Shown one piece after another: positions 7,101 to 14,418 of a stretch of 22,985 nucleotides of DNA. The notes below the pieces were generated by a model. The model searched no databases. It saw only the letters and a list, made by a program, of their open reading frames with translations, and was not told the DNA's origin. Both the position numbers and the translations under genes were made by a program. Every line of letters starts with the position of its first letter. Within the stretch, counting starts at the first letter, position 1. The stretch comes from a virus: IMG/VR virus record IMGVR_UViG_3300025626_001345, positions 1 through 22,985 of that record, one strand, 5' to 3'.

Positions 7101-8096
7101 ATGGCATCATTAGCAGAAATCCGAGCAAAGCTCAAAGAACAAGAAGCCGGCGCAAGCGGCAACAGAGGACCACAAGGTCCAAACCCAATTTACCCATTTT
7201 GGAATATGCAAGAAGGAACCAGTGCAACACTACGTTTCCTTCCAGACGGTAACCCAGATAATACTTTTTTCTGGGTCGAACGTTTGATGATCAAATTACC
7301 ATTTGCAGGGGTAAAAGGAGATACAGGTAGTAAACCTGTTCAAGTTCAAGTACCTTGCATGGAAATGTATGGCGATAGCTGTTCTATCCTACAAGAAGTA
7401 CGTGGCTGGTTTAAAGACCCTTCACTAGAAGATATGGGTCGTAAATACTGGAAGAAGCGTTCATATATCTTCCAAGGATTTGTAACAGACAATCCACTTA
7501 CTGATGACGAAGCACCTGAGAATCCAATTCGACGCTTTATTATTGGTCCACAAATCTTCCAGATCATTAAACAAGCACTTATGGATCCAGATATGGAAGA
7601 ATTGCCAACAGATTATACTGCTGGTGTAGACTTCCGTCTTAACAAAACATCAAAAGGCGGTTATGCAGACTATTCAACATCTAACTGGGCACGTCGAGAT
7701 CGTCCGCTAGGTGATGCAGAGATGGCAGCAGTAAATACACATGGACTGTTTAATCTCAACGATTTCTTACCTAAGAAGCCAGGTGAGATTGAAGTTAAAG
7801 TGATGCAAGAAATGTTCGAAGCATCAGTAGACGGCGAAGCATATGATGCAGATCGTTGGGGACAATACTTCCGTCCAGCAGGAATGGCAGCACGTACAGG
7901 CGATCCAAATACAAAGCCAAGTGTACATGCAACTGCTACAAGTCAAAGTGCTCCACCTACTACTCAAGCAACACCAGTAGTAGAGGATGTTCCTTTTAAA
8001 TCAAATGAAGAAGTAGCAGCAGCAGCGCCGGCAGCAGCAGCTACTGGTGGTGATGCAAATGACATTCTAGCAATGATTAGAGCACGTCAAGGGTAA
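7101..8096 (+). CDS. 32: Single-stranded DNA-binding protein, T4 gp32-like
   Basis: This encodes 331 residues (T4 gp32 has 301). gp32 coats single-stranded DNA during replication, recombination and repair and works with UvsX, UvsY and the replisome. The basic N-terminal helix (residues 1-20, MASLAEIRAKLKEQEA) fits the cooperativity domain. YPFWNMQEGTSATLRFLPDG and FFWVERLMIKLPF fit the gp32 OB-fold core, and FIIGPQIFQIIKQAL is also conserved in marine T4-like gp32. In the zinc region only C86 and C94 are present, without the CxxC and His ligands of T4. The C-terminal 70 residues are low-complexity, rich in Ala, Thr and Pro, ending in DANDILAMIRARQ. It has its own promoter and terminator, as expected for a gene needed at high level. 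Confidence 0.93.
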   Translation: MASLAEIRAKLKEQEAGASGNRGPQGPNPIYPFWNMQEGTSATLRFLPDGNPDNTFFWVERLMIKLPFAGVKGDTGSKPVQVQVPCMEMYGDSCSILQEVRGWFKDPSLEDMGRKYWKKRSYIFQGFVTDNPLTDDEAPENPIRRFIIGPQIFQIIKQALMDPDMEELPTDYTAGVDFRLNKTSKGGYADYSTSNWARRDRPLGDAEMAAVNTHGLFNLNDFLPKKPGEIEVKVMQEMFEASVDGEAYDADRWGQYFRPAGMAARTGDPNTKPSVHATATSQSAPPTTQATPVVEDVPFKSNEEVAAAAPAAAATGGDANDILAMIRARQG

Positions 8097-8105
8097 GAAC
8101 AACTG

Positions 8106-8138
8106 AAAAGGGTTGCTTTTTAATAGAGCAACCCTTTT
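8106..8138 (+). terminator. Rho-independent terminator after gene 32
   Basis: A 12-base perfect stem, AAAAGGGTTGCT (8106-8117) with AGCAACCCTTTT (8127-8138), encloses a nine-base loop. The 3' arm runs into a T-rich tail (TTTTTACTTT). It lies ten bases after the gp32 stop. I see no clear promoter between it and uvsX, so uvsX may rely on read-through or on a promoter of unrecognised type. Confidence 0.88.
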
Positions 8139-8166
8139 TACTTTACAGATTTATTAGGAGAATTTA

Positions 8167-9261
8167 ATGGCTAAATCGTTTGATGTTAGCAAGTTCCGCA
8201 AGGACTTGACTAAAAGTATCTCAGGCATGAGTGCTGGATTTAACGATCCTACTGATTGGATTTCAACAGGATCATATGCACTAAACTATCTTATCTCAGG
8301 AGACTTTCACAAAGGTGTTCCGCTAGGTAAGGTTACTGTGTTTGCAGGTGAATCAGGAGCAGGCAAATCGTATTTCTGTTCAGGTAACATTGTAAAACAC
8401 GCACAGGATCAAGGCATCTTTGTAGTACTAATTGACTCAGAGAACGCACTTGATGAGAGCTGGCTACAGGCTCTTGACGTTGACACAAGTGAAGAAAAAC
8501 TTCTTAAACTTAACATGTCAATGATTGATGATGTAGCAAAAACTATCTCAACATTTATTACAGACTTTAAAGCAATGGATGAAGAAGATCGTCCTAAAGT
8601 ATTGTTTGTAATTGACAGTTTGGGTATGTTGCTAACACCTACTGATGTTGATCAGTTTAACAAGGGTGATATGAAAGGTGATATGGGTCGTAAGCCTAAA
8701 GCACTAACTTCATTAGTCCGTAATACTGTTAACATGATCGGCTCATTGAACGTCGGACTAGTATGTACTAACCACACATATGCATCGCAAGATATGTTTG
8801 ACCCAGATGACAAGATTAGTGGTGGCTCAGGCTTTATCTATGCATCAAGTATTGTTGTTGCAATGAAGAAGTTGAAACTTAAAGAGGACGAAGACGGCAA
8901 TAAGATTTCAGAAGTTATGGGCATCCGTGCTGGTTGTAAAGTAATGAAGACACGCTATGCAAAACCGTTTGAAGGTGTGCAGGTTAAGATTCCTTATGAG
9001 ACTGGCATGAACCCGTACAGTGGTTTAGTTGAATTGTTTGAGAAGAAAGGCTTGTTGACAAAGCAAGGCAATCGACTCAAGTATATTAATCTAGCAGGCG
9101 AGGAAATTCTTGAATATCGCAAAGCATGGATGCAAGAAGGCAAACTTGATTTGATTATGTCGGAATACGCAGAAAAAATTGCTCCTGTGGTAAATACCGA
9201 CGAAGTTGACGAAGAAGAAGCAACTATTGATCAAATTGAGGAAGCAACCACAAATGAATGA
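8167..9261 (+). CDS. uvsX: UvsX RecA-like recombinase
   Basis: This encodes 364 residues (T4 UvsX has 391). UvsX forms ATP-dependent filaments on single-stranded DNA and catalyses strand exchange for recombination-dependent replication and repair. Walker A is GESGAGKS at 61-68, the catalytic-type segment is LIDSENALD near 88-96, and Walker B is LFVIDS at 146-151. CTNHTY in the middle and GGSGFIYASS are also typical of UvsX. The C-terminal 30 residues are acidic, as in many RecA-like proteins. AGGAG at 8156-8160 precedes the ATG by six bases. It overlaps the next small gene by eight bases, and uvsY follows, so the three form one translational unit. Confidence 0.95.
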   Translation: MAKSFDVSKFRKDLTKSISGMSAGFNDPTDWISTGSYALNYLISGDFHKGVPLGKVTVFAGESGAGKSYFCSGNIVKHAQDQGIFVVLIDSENALDESWLQALDVDTSEEKLLKLNMSMIDDVAKTISTFITDFKAMDEEDRPKVLFVIDSLGMLLTPTDVDQFNKGDMKGDMGRKPKALTSLVRNTVNMIGSLNVGLVCTNHTYASQDMFDPDDKISGGSGFIYASSIVVAMKKLKLKEDEDGNKISEVMGIRAGCKVMKTRYAKPFEGVQVKIPYETGMNPYSGLVELFEKKGLLTKQGNRLKYINLAGEEILEYRKAWMQEGKLDLIMSEYAEKIAPVVNTDEVDEEEATIDQIEEATTNE

Positions 9262-9481
9262 AGAACACATCAGTGACATCTGGACGATGTTTAAAGAATA
9301 TACAGACAAGAAACAAATGGAACTTGTTGCCGAAAAGTATGTTGATCTATTAGCAGACTACGGTGTTAGTGATGAAACGTTTAAGGAAGTTATCGGTACA
9401 GATTCTTATTTAGATGAAGCAATTAGCTACTATCTAGATTTAGATAATGTAGACGATGATGACGAAGAATGGGATGAATAA
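9254..9481 (+). CDS. Small conserved acidic protein between uvsX and uvsY
   Basis: This encodes 75 residues from ATG 9254; an in-frame TTG at 9206 is rejected because it lies deep in uvsX. The sequence EEHISDIWTMFKEYTDKKQM and VAEKYVDLLADYGVSDE predicts a small helical protein. It is followed by an acidic tail (DLDNVDDDDEEWDE). I recall similar proteins next to uvsX in marine T4-like phages without assigned function. It overlaps uvsX by eight bases and uvsY by one (stop 9479-9481, ATG 9481), so it is expressed with both. A helper role in UvsX/UvsY filament loading is conceivable but is inferred only from position. Confidence 0.8.
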   Translation: MNEEHISDIWTMFKEYTDKKQMELVAEKYVDLLADYGVSDETFKEVIGTDSYLDEAISYYLDLDNVDDDDEEWDE

Positions 9482-9936
9482 TGGGTTGGTATAGCGAAGT
9501 ATCGCGAGACATTAGTAAGATACCAAGTGCTGTACAGTTCTTTGAAGACGAGCTGATACAAGGTCGTCTAGATGTAAAACTCAAAGGCAATGTAGAACGT
9601 GCTGCGGCAGAAATGCCCGGTATCGTTGAACAGCGTTTTAACCAGCTTCAAGAAATTGAAGCAATCCTCAACTACTTAAACATCGAGCTGCGTAGGTTGC
9701 GCAGCTCGTACTTTAAGAAATATCTCGAAAACTATCAACGAGCTCTGTCAAGCCGTGACGTTGAAAAATACGTTGACGGTGAGGCAGACGTTGTTGACTA
9801 CGAAAAGATTATCAACGAGTTTGCTCTTATGCGTAACAAATGGTTAGGACTTTTAAAAGGACTTGATCAAAAGCAATGGCAGATAACTAATGTTGTAAAG
9901 CTTAGAGTAGCAGGAATGGAAGATGCAAGCGTGTAG
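9481..9936 (+). CDS. uvsY: UvsY recombination mediator
   Basis: This encodes 151 residues (T4 UvsY has 137). UvsY helps UvsX displace gp32 from single-stranded DNA. The sequence is helical and charged, with VERAAAEMPGIVEQRFNQLQ and EIEAILNYLNIELRRLRSSY forming a long helix rich in Arg and Lys. It then has VVDYEKIINEFALMRNKWLG, a pattern seen in UvsY of T4-like phages. There is no catalytic motif, as expected. The position directly after uvsX and its small partner supports the call. Its 3' end overlaps the first glycan-island gene by 14 bases, so translation of that gene is probably coupled to uvsY. A strong GC-rich hairpin lies inside the gene. Confidence 0.85.
   Translation: MGWYSEVSRDISKIPSAVQFFEDELIQGRLDVKLKGNVERAAAEMPGIVEQRFNQLQEIEAILNYLNIELRRLRSSYFKKYLENYQRALSSRDVEKYVDGEADVVDYEKIINEFALMRNKWLGLLKGLDQKQWQITNVVKLRVAGMEDASV
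9684..9708 (+). repeat. GC-rich inverted repeat inside uvsY
   Basis: CGAGCTGCG (9684-9692) and CGCAGCTCG (9700-9708) are perfect nine-base arms around a seven-base loop. The surrounding gene is AT-rich, so the stem stands out. There is no T tract, and it encodes part of the helix ELRRLRSS, so a coding cause is possible. It could instead attenuate transcription, process RNA, or mark a recombination scar. Confidence 0.7.
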
Positions 9937-10570
9937 TATTTTAGTAGGAGTTGATCAAAAATACTACGATGACTGGGCATCAACACTACTAAAATCTATA
10001 AACTTTAACTGTCCTGATATTAAATTACGTTGTCATGTAGTAAATCCAAAAAATCTAAAAAAATTACCTTTTGTAGAATATACTACAGAAGAAATTTCTT
10101 TCGATAACGAAGATTCAAAAATATCTTATTTGCAAGCTGTAAGATTTCTTGCAGTATCTAAAATTCCTACTACAGAATTTGTACTTACTATTGATGCAGA
10201 TACTATATGTTGTAAGAAATTTACAAAAGAAGAATTTATTAATATATTTGATAAGCAAAATATTTTAGTAAAAGACAAAAAACCCGATCGCTGGCTTTGC
10301 GGATTAGTTTGTTTTAAGAATGATAACTTTAGATACGAATACGCAAAACTACTTAATTCTGACCCAATATCGACATGGAAAGTTGGCAGAGATCAAAAAG
10401 TCCTATCAAAACTAAAAGATAAATTTAACTTTGTGCCTGTACATTATAAATGGATGTCAATCGGAAAAAACGGACGCGGCAGTATATTTTTAACACTCAA
10501 AGGCGACAATAAAATTACACATAAATATTTAGAAGTTTATAGGCAGTTTAAAAATGAAATTAAAACTTAG
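9923..10570 (+). CDS. GT-A-like glycosyltransferase (DAD motif)
   Basis: This encodes 215 residues. It begins CSILVGVDQKYYDDWASTLL, a Rossmann-like entry typical of nucleotide-sugar transferases. It carries TIDADT with the metal-binding DxD motif at 91-93, preceded by a helix (YLQAVRFLAVSKI) that in such enzymes packs near the sugar nucleotide. The C-terminal half has GRDQKVLSKLKDKFNFVP and HYKWMSI, the usual place for acceptor binding. At 215 residues it is a minimal catalytic domain without membrane segments, so it probably acts in the host cytoplasm. It overlaps uvsY by 14 bases and the next gene by 17. Donor and acceptor are unknown. Confidence 0.75.
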   Translation: MQACSILVGVDQKYYDDWASTLLKSINFNCPDIKLRCHVVNPKNLKKLPFVEYTTEEISFDNEDSKISYLQAVRFLAVSKIPTTEFVLTIDADTICCKKFTKEEFINIFDKQNILVKDKKPDRWLCGLVCFKNDNFRYEYAKLLNSDPISTWKVGRDQKVLSKLKDKFNFVPVHYKWMSIGKNGRGSIFLTLKGDNKITHKYLEVYRQFKNEIKT

Positions 10571-11510
10571 TGAACCGTTAATAGTTGGTATAAAAGGCAG
10601 CTTTGATAATCAAAATTTATTATTTGTTCCAGATTTGCCTAATTTTAAGATAGTAGAAAATTTAGATGATCCATTAGTTAAGAGTGCCGATGGATATATG
10701 CAAACTAATATATATAAATTTTCAACCCCTAAGTTAAAAGACCAGTTTGATTTTATTAAAGAATCAGGCAAACCTTTTTTAGTATATGAAAGTCCTGTAT
10801 TTCGTAGGGGCACAACAGCATTACAAGATAAGAATCCACTGTTTATGCAACGTGTAGGCTGGAATCATTTTATGCGCCAGGGAATATTTTGTAATGAAAA
10901 TAGCCCGCCGGATAGATTTAACAAAATACAAAAAGACCAAAACATAGAAATAAAGCCTTGGAGAGCAAAGGGTGATTACATATTATTCATTTTGCAAAAG
11001 CCCAATGACAGTAGCTTAGAACAAGTGCATAAAGTTTGGGGTAATCAATATTGGGCGTATGTGTCTGATTGCTTGCGTAAAATTCGTGAGCATACTGATA
11101 TGCCTATTGTTCTTAGAGGGCATCCAAAAGCAAACAAAAGCAGATCAATAGCTGCGGGTATTGCAGCAAAAGAAGGAATACCTAACGTAACGCATACTAC
11201 TAATTACGATACACAAACAATTGCAAACGGTGGCAGAGGCTTACAAAAAGACTTCGACAATGCATGGGCAGTTATTGGTACAACTAGTAACACCCTTATA
11301 GAAAGTGCATGTGAAGGCATTCCTACATTTGCATTAGACGATACTGCAATGAGTTTCGACGTATCTCAACCTGACTTATCTTACTTAAACAATCCAAAAC
11401 TAGATATACCTCGTGAGCAATGGTTATATGATCTAGCATACACACAATATTATTTTCACGAGCATCGTTCAGGCTTTGCATGGAATAGACTCAAACCTGC
11501 ATACTTCTAA
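10554..11510 (+). CDS. GT-B-like / capsule-synthesis-like protein, paralogue 1 of 4
   Basis: This encodes 318 residues. The C-terminal half has IKPWRAKGDYILFILQ, then IREHTDMPIVLRGHP, then AWAVIGTTSNTLIESACEGI. It ends with REQWLYDLAYTQYYFHEHRS, a motif series shared with the genes at 13621, 14415 and 16730. The order (beta strand with a nucleotide-binding-type loop, RxHP, then a buried S-x-x-x-x-E and a GIP/GVP turn) resembles the C-terminal domain of GT-B transferases and of capsule polysaccharide export/synthesis proteins. The N-terminal half is variable and probably sets the acceptor. It overlaps the upstream GT-A gene by 17 bases, so the two may act in one reaction series. Specific activity is unknown. 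Confidence 0.65.
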   Translation: MKLKLSEPLIVGIKGSFDNQNLLFVPDLPNFKIVENLDDPLVKSADGYMQTNIYKFSTPKLKDQFDFIKESGKPFLVYESPVFRRGTTALQDKNPLFMQRVGWNHFMRQGIFCNENSPPDRFNKIQKDQNIEIKPWRAKGDYILFILQKPNDSSLEQVHKVWGNQYWAYVSDCLRKIREHTDMPIVLRGHPKANKSRSIAAGIAAKEGIPNVTHTTNYDTQTIANGGRGLQKDFDNAWAVIGTTSNTLIESACEGIPTFALDDTAMSFDVSQPDLSYLNNPKLDIPREQWLYDLAYTQYYFHEHRSGFAWNRLKPAYF

Positions 11511-11551
11511 AAACATACTGGATAAGTATTTAAAATTAAGAGAAAGTAAAC

Positions 11552-12181
11552 ATGAAGCAAGTTTATAATTATTGGATGCCTGATAGTGATAATCACTTTG
11601 AACGTCTTATTAAAAAAAGAATAAGTCAAGGCGGCCCGGCAGAATATCAAGATCTTATTAGAGCAGCAGCATATGAACATATAACTGATTATGATTTATG
11701 CATTGACGTTGGAGCAAACGTTGGTTTATTTACTGTTCCGCTATCTACAAAATTTAAAAAGATTATTGCATTTGAACCGGTTGATCAAGTTTACGAATGC
11801 TTAGAAAGAAACACACAGGACTTAAATGTAGAATTAAGAAAATATGCATTAGGCAATGCTAATAGTACTATTGACATAGAAATTGTTAATGATAATACCG
11901 GACAAAGTTATGTCAAAGACGAAACAATGGGCCAAGGCAGTATTGATATAAAGCGTATGGATGATTTAGATCTTCCTAGATTCGGCTTGTTAAAATTAGA
12001 CTGTGAACGCTATGAATTAGAAATTCTCAAAGGCGGCAGCGAAACTATATTAAAATATAAACCTATTATTATCGTAGAGCAGCACCCTGACACAGAATTT
12101 TGCGCAGGTACTTTTTTAAAAAATCATGGTGCTGTTCAACTGGCAAGAGTCAAAAAAGATTATGTATTCGGATGGAGTTAA
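11552..12181 (+). CDS. FkbM-family SAM-dependent methyltransferase
   Basis: This encodes 209 residues. FkbM-type enzymes transfer a methyl group from S-adenosylmethionine, often to a sugar hydroxyl. Motif I is IDVGANVGLFT at 51-61, motif II contains the acidic FEP at 74-76, and KLDCERYELEILKG at 148-161 corresponds to the family's K-(I/L)-D-x-E-G-x-E block. Here Arg replaces the usual Gly. The domain is complete. It is preceded by a 41-base gap with only a weak purine-rich ribosome binding site, and it shares one base with the next gene (stop 12179-12181, ATG 12181). In this island it is a good candidate for O-methylating a sugar residue, perhaps as a chain cap. Confidence 0.88.
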   Translation: MKQVYNYWMPDSDNHFERLIKKRISQGGPAEYQDLIRAAAYEHITDYDLCIDVGANVGLFTVPLSTKFKKIIAFEPVDQVYECLERNTQDLNVELRKYALGNANSTIDIEIVNDNTGQSYVKDETMGQGSIDIKRMDDLDLPRFGLLKLDCERYELEILKGGSETILKYKPIIIVEQHPDTEFCAGTFLKNHGAVQLARVKKDYVFGWS

Positions 12182-12954
12182 TGAGCAAAGTAGTATTAGT
12201 AACAGGCGGATTTGATCCTTTACACTCAGGGCACATTGCCTACTTTAAAGCAGCACGAGAACTAGGTGATCACTTAGTAGTTGGTGTTAATTCAGACGCA
12301 TGGTTAGAACGTAAGAAGGGCAAAGCATTTATGCCCTTTGAAGAACGCTGTTCAATTATTAAAGAACTCGCATGTGTTGACGAAGTTATTGGATTTAATG
12401 ACGACGACGATAGTGCGTGTAACGCTATTATGCAAGTACTGTCAACAAAAGGCAGTAGTTGGAGTGTTGTGTTTGCTAATGGTGGAGATAGGGTAAACAC
12501 CAACACACCTGAATACAAAGTATACGGCGAACACGCTGATGTTGAATTTAAATTCAAAGTAGGTGGCTCAAACAAAGCTAACTCAAGTAGCTGGATCTTA
12601 GACGAGTGGAAAACACAAAAGACCGAGCGAGACTGGGGCTACTGGCGTGTGCTAGATAATGTTCCAGACAAAGGTTATAAAGTAAAAGAACTTGTAATAT
12701 ATCCAGGCAAAAGTCTAAGTGATCAAAAACATTTTGAACGTAGTGAACAATGGCAAGTACTGCAAGGTATAGTAAAAATGGACACTGAGTATAATGAAAT
12801 TAAAAACATTACACATTTAGAAGCACATAATAGACCATATGAAATAGGCGTGGAAGTTTGGCACAAAGCAAGTAATCCGGGAACAGAGAATGCACACATA
12901 CTCGAAATACAATGGGGTGTATGCTATGAAGAAGATATTGAAAGAAGAGATTAA
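12181..12954 (+). CDS. Nucleotidylyltransferase fused to PMI-type cupin
   Basis: This encodes 257 residues from ATG 12181; an in-frame upstream start at 12100 is rejected because it lies inside the FkbM gene. Residues 1-140 are a cytidylyl/adenylyltransferase of the GFDPLHSGH type (HxGH at 15-18, GVNSDAWLERKKG at 35-47), related to glycerol-3-phosphate cytidylyltransferase and the HldE C-terminal domain. Residues about 150-257 are a cupin like the C-terminal domain of type II phosphomannose isomerases: WGYWRVLDN, YKVKELVIYPGKSLSDQKHF, RSEQWQVLQG and EIQWGVCYEEDI. H184 and E189 remain in the cupin metal region. The pairing would activate a sugar or polyol phosphate and act on it, or bind it, in one polypeptide. 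The substrate is unknown. Confidence 0.8.
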   Translation: MSKVVLVTGGFDPLHSGHIAYFKAARELGDHLVVGVNSDAWLERKKGKAFMPFEERCSIIKELACVDEVIGFNDDDDSACNAIMQVLSTKGSSWSVVFANGGDRVNTNTPEYKVYGEHADVEFKFKVGGSNKANSSSWILDEWKTQKTERDWGYWRVLDNVPDKGYKVKELVIYPGKSLSDQKHFERSEQWQVLQGIVKMDTEYNEIKNITHLEAHNRPYEIGVEVWHKASNPGTENAHILEIQWGVCYEEDIERRD

Positions 12955-13628
12955 TGAAAGTATTTGTAGGATATGACCCAAGAGAAGATATTGCATACCA
13001 AGTGTGTAAGCACAGTATACTAACTAGACAACCAAACGCAAATGTACGTCCACTAGTGCAAAAAGAGCTACGTGATGCAGGATGGTATACTCGTCCTGTA
13101 GATAAACTTGCAAGTACAGAGTTTACATTTACACGCTTCTTAGTACCAGAACTTGCAAACTTTGAAGGCTGGGCAGTGTTTATGGATTGCGATATGATTC
13201 TTACTACGGACATTAAAGAGCTGTTTGATCAAGCAGACGACAAGTATGCTGTTATGTGTGTGCAACATGATTATACACCTAAAGAAGGTATGAAGATGGA
13301 TGGACAGAAACAAACTGTTTATCCACGTAAGAACTGGTCAAGTGTTGTATTGTTTAACTGTGCGCATCCTAGTAATGCTAGACTTACACAGGACATGGTA
13401 AATGATCCAGAACTTAATGGTGCATATTTTCATAGATTCAGTTGGTTAAAAGATGAAGAGATCGGCGAACTAGATCATACATGGAACTACTTAGTAGGAG
13501 TGTATGATGATATTGAAACACCAAAACTAATACACTACACCGAAGGCGGACCGTGGTTTGAAAACTATAGAGACTGTGAATTTAACGAACTTTGGAAAAA
13601 AGAACTACAGGACATGATGAATGGGTAA
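12954..13628 (+). CDS. GT8-like glycosyltransferase (DCD motif)
   Basis: This encodes 224 residues. It starts MKVFVGYDPREDIAYQVCKH, the conserved opening of a phage glycosyltransferase group related to family 8 or the nucleotide-diphospho-sugar transferases. The DxD-type motif is VFMDCDM with DCD at 78-80. FTRFLVPELANFEGW ahead of it and LIHYTEGGPWF near the C terminus (the H-x-x-G-like acceptor loop) complete the fold. It needs no membrane anchor. It shares one base with the upstream fusion gene and overlaps the next gene by eight bases. Donor specificity cannot be read, but an activated sugar from its neighbour is a fair guess. Confidence 0.82.
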   Translation: MKVFVGYDPREDIAYQVCKHSILTRQPNANVRPLVQKELRDAGWYTRPVDKLASTEFTFTRFLVPELANFEGWAVFMDCDMILTTDIKELFDQADDKYAVMCVQHDYTPKEGMKMDGQKQTVYPRKNWSSVVLFNCAHPSNARLTQDMVNDPELNGAYFHRFSWLKDEEIGELDHTWNYLVGVYDDIETPKLIHYTEGGPWFENYRDCEFNELWKKELQDMMNG

Positions 13629-14418
13629 AATATATGAGATGGGTTCTGGAACAGTAGATAATATTGAAGATGGGTTTGTGCGTACATTTGCCCAAGGTAT
13701 TTACTCACAGAAACCTGCTGATATAAACGGCAGTTTTATTATTAGAGGCGTTGGCGGCGGCAGCCAAAAAGCATATAAAAGATGTTGGGAATTAGGACAA
13801 TCCTTTTACGCAATCGATACTGGATATTTTGGTAATTTTAAACACAAAACATGGCATCGCATTACACATAATGCACTACAAAATATGGAAGAATTTGTAG
13901 AACGTCCTGTACATCGTCTTGAAACGATATTGCAAAATAAATGGAAAAATATTTATAAAAAGTTTGTTCCTGGAAAAAAAATATTAGTATGTCCGCCGAG
14001 TGATAAAATTATGAACTTGTTTAATCAAGGAAATGCAAATGAGTGGACATCTAACATAGTAAGTAAATTAAAAACTGTAACAGATCGTCCTATAGAAATT
14101 AGAATGAAACCTAGTAGATTTGATAGAGTAACTACTAAGACAATAGAACAAGCACTTAATGACGACGTACATTGTCTTATAACATATAATAGTATTGCTG
14201 CATCAGAAGCATTAATGTGCGGGAAGCCGGCCATAACATTAGGTCCTAATGCTGCTAGTGCAATCTGCGAAACAAATATAGAAAACGTAGACTCTCCTAG
14301 AATACCAACTAAAGATCAAATGTACTCTTTCTTAACACACTTGTCATATGCACAGTTTACACAGCCTGAAATGGCAGACGGCACCGCTTGGAGAATATTA
14401 CAAGGAGAGAGACTGTGA
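13621..14418 (+). CDS. GT-B-like protein, paralogue 2 of 4 (shorter, diverged)
   Basis: This encodes 265 residues and is the most diverged of the four related proteins in the island. It keeps KKILVCPPS in place of the ILI-x-x-Q strand, then KTVTDRPIEIRMKPSRFDR. It also keeps HCLITYNSIAASEALMCGKP, and closes with LSYAQFTQPEMADGTAWRIL. The KPWR lead-in is missing and the RxHP histidine is replaced (RMKP), so catalysis may be altered or lost; it might act as a partner of the neighbouring copy. The N terminus has a glycine-rich IIRGVGGGSQ. It overlaps the GT8-like gene by eight bases and the next paralogue by four (GTGA). Confidence 0.6.
   Translation: MGKIYEMGSGTVDNIEDGFVRTFAQGIYSQKPADINGSFIIRGVGGGSQKAYKRCWELGQSFYAIDTGYFGNFKHKTWHRITHNALQNMEEFVERPVHRLETILQNKWKNIYKKFVPGKKILVCPPSDKIMNLFNQGNANEWTSNIVSKLKTVTDRPIEIRMKPSRFDRVTTKTIEQALNDDVHCLITYNSIAASEALMCGKPAITLGPNAASAICETNIENVDSPRIPTKDQMYSFLTHLSYAQFTQPEMADGTAWRILQGERL

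Noticed and set aside
7004-7252. Open frame overlapping the gp32 promoter and start
   Set aside because: It starts with TTG inside the -35 box and lies in another frame over the leader and gp32 start. Its protein is low-complexity and matches no family.
8010-8045. GCAGCAGCAGC-type repeat in gene 32 as a microsatellite or regulatory repeat
   Set aside because: It simply encodes the alanine-rich linker before the gp32 C terminus.
9055-9087. TTGACA with TATATT inside uvsX as a promoter for uvsY
   Set aside because: The spacer is 21 bases, too long for sigma70 recognition.
10521-10527. ATAAATA 27 bases before the 10554 start as a late promoter
   Set aside because: It is inside a coding region rather than at a gene end, and ATAAATA is expected by chance in DNA this AT-rich.
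11515-11530. Inverted repeat ATACT/AGTAT as a terminator in the 11511-11551 gap
   Set aside because: The stem is only five base pairs, AT-rich and without a T tract.
11871-11899. TTGACA inside the FkbM gene as a promoter
   Set aside because: The -10 position at the right spacing reads AATACC, too far from consensus.
12270-12575. Minus-strand open frame inside the fusion gene
   Set aside because: It lies opposite a conserved coding region, has no ribosome binding site, and every supported gene here is on the + strand.
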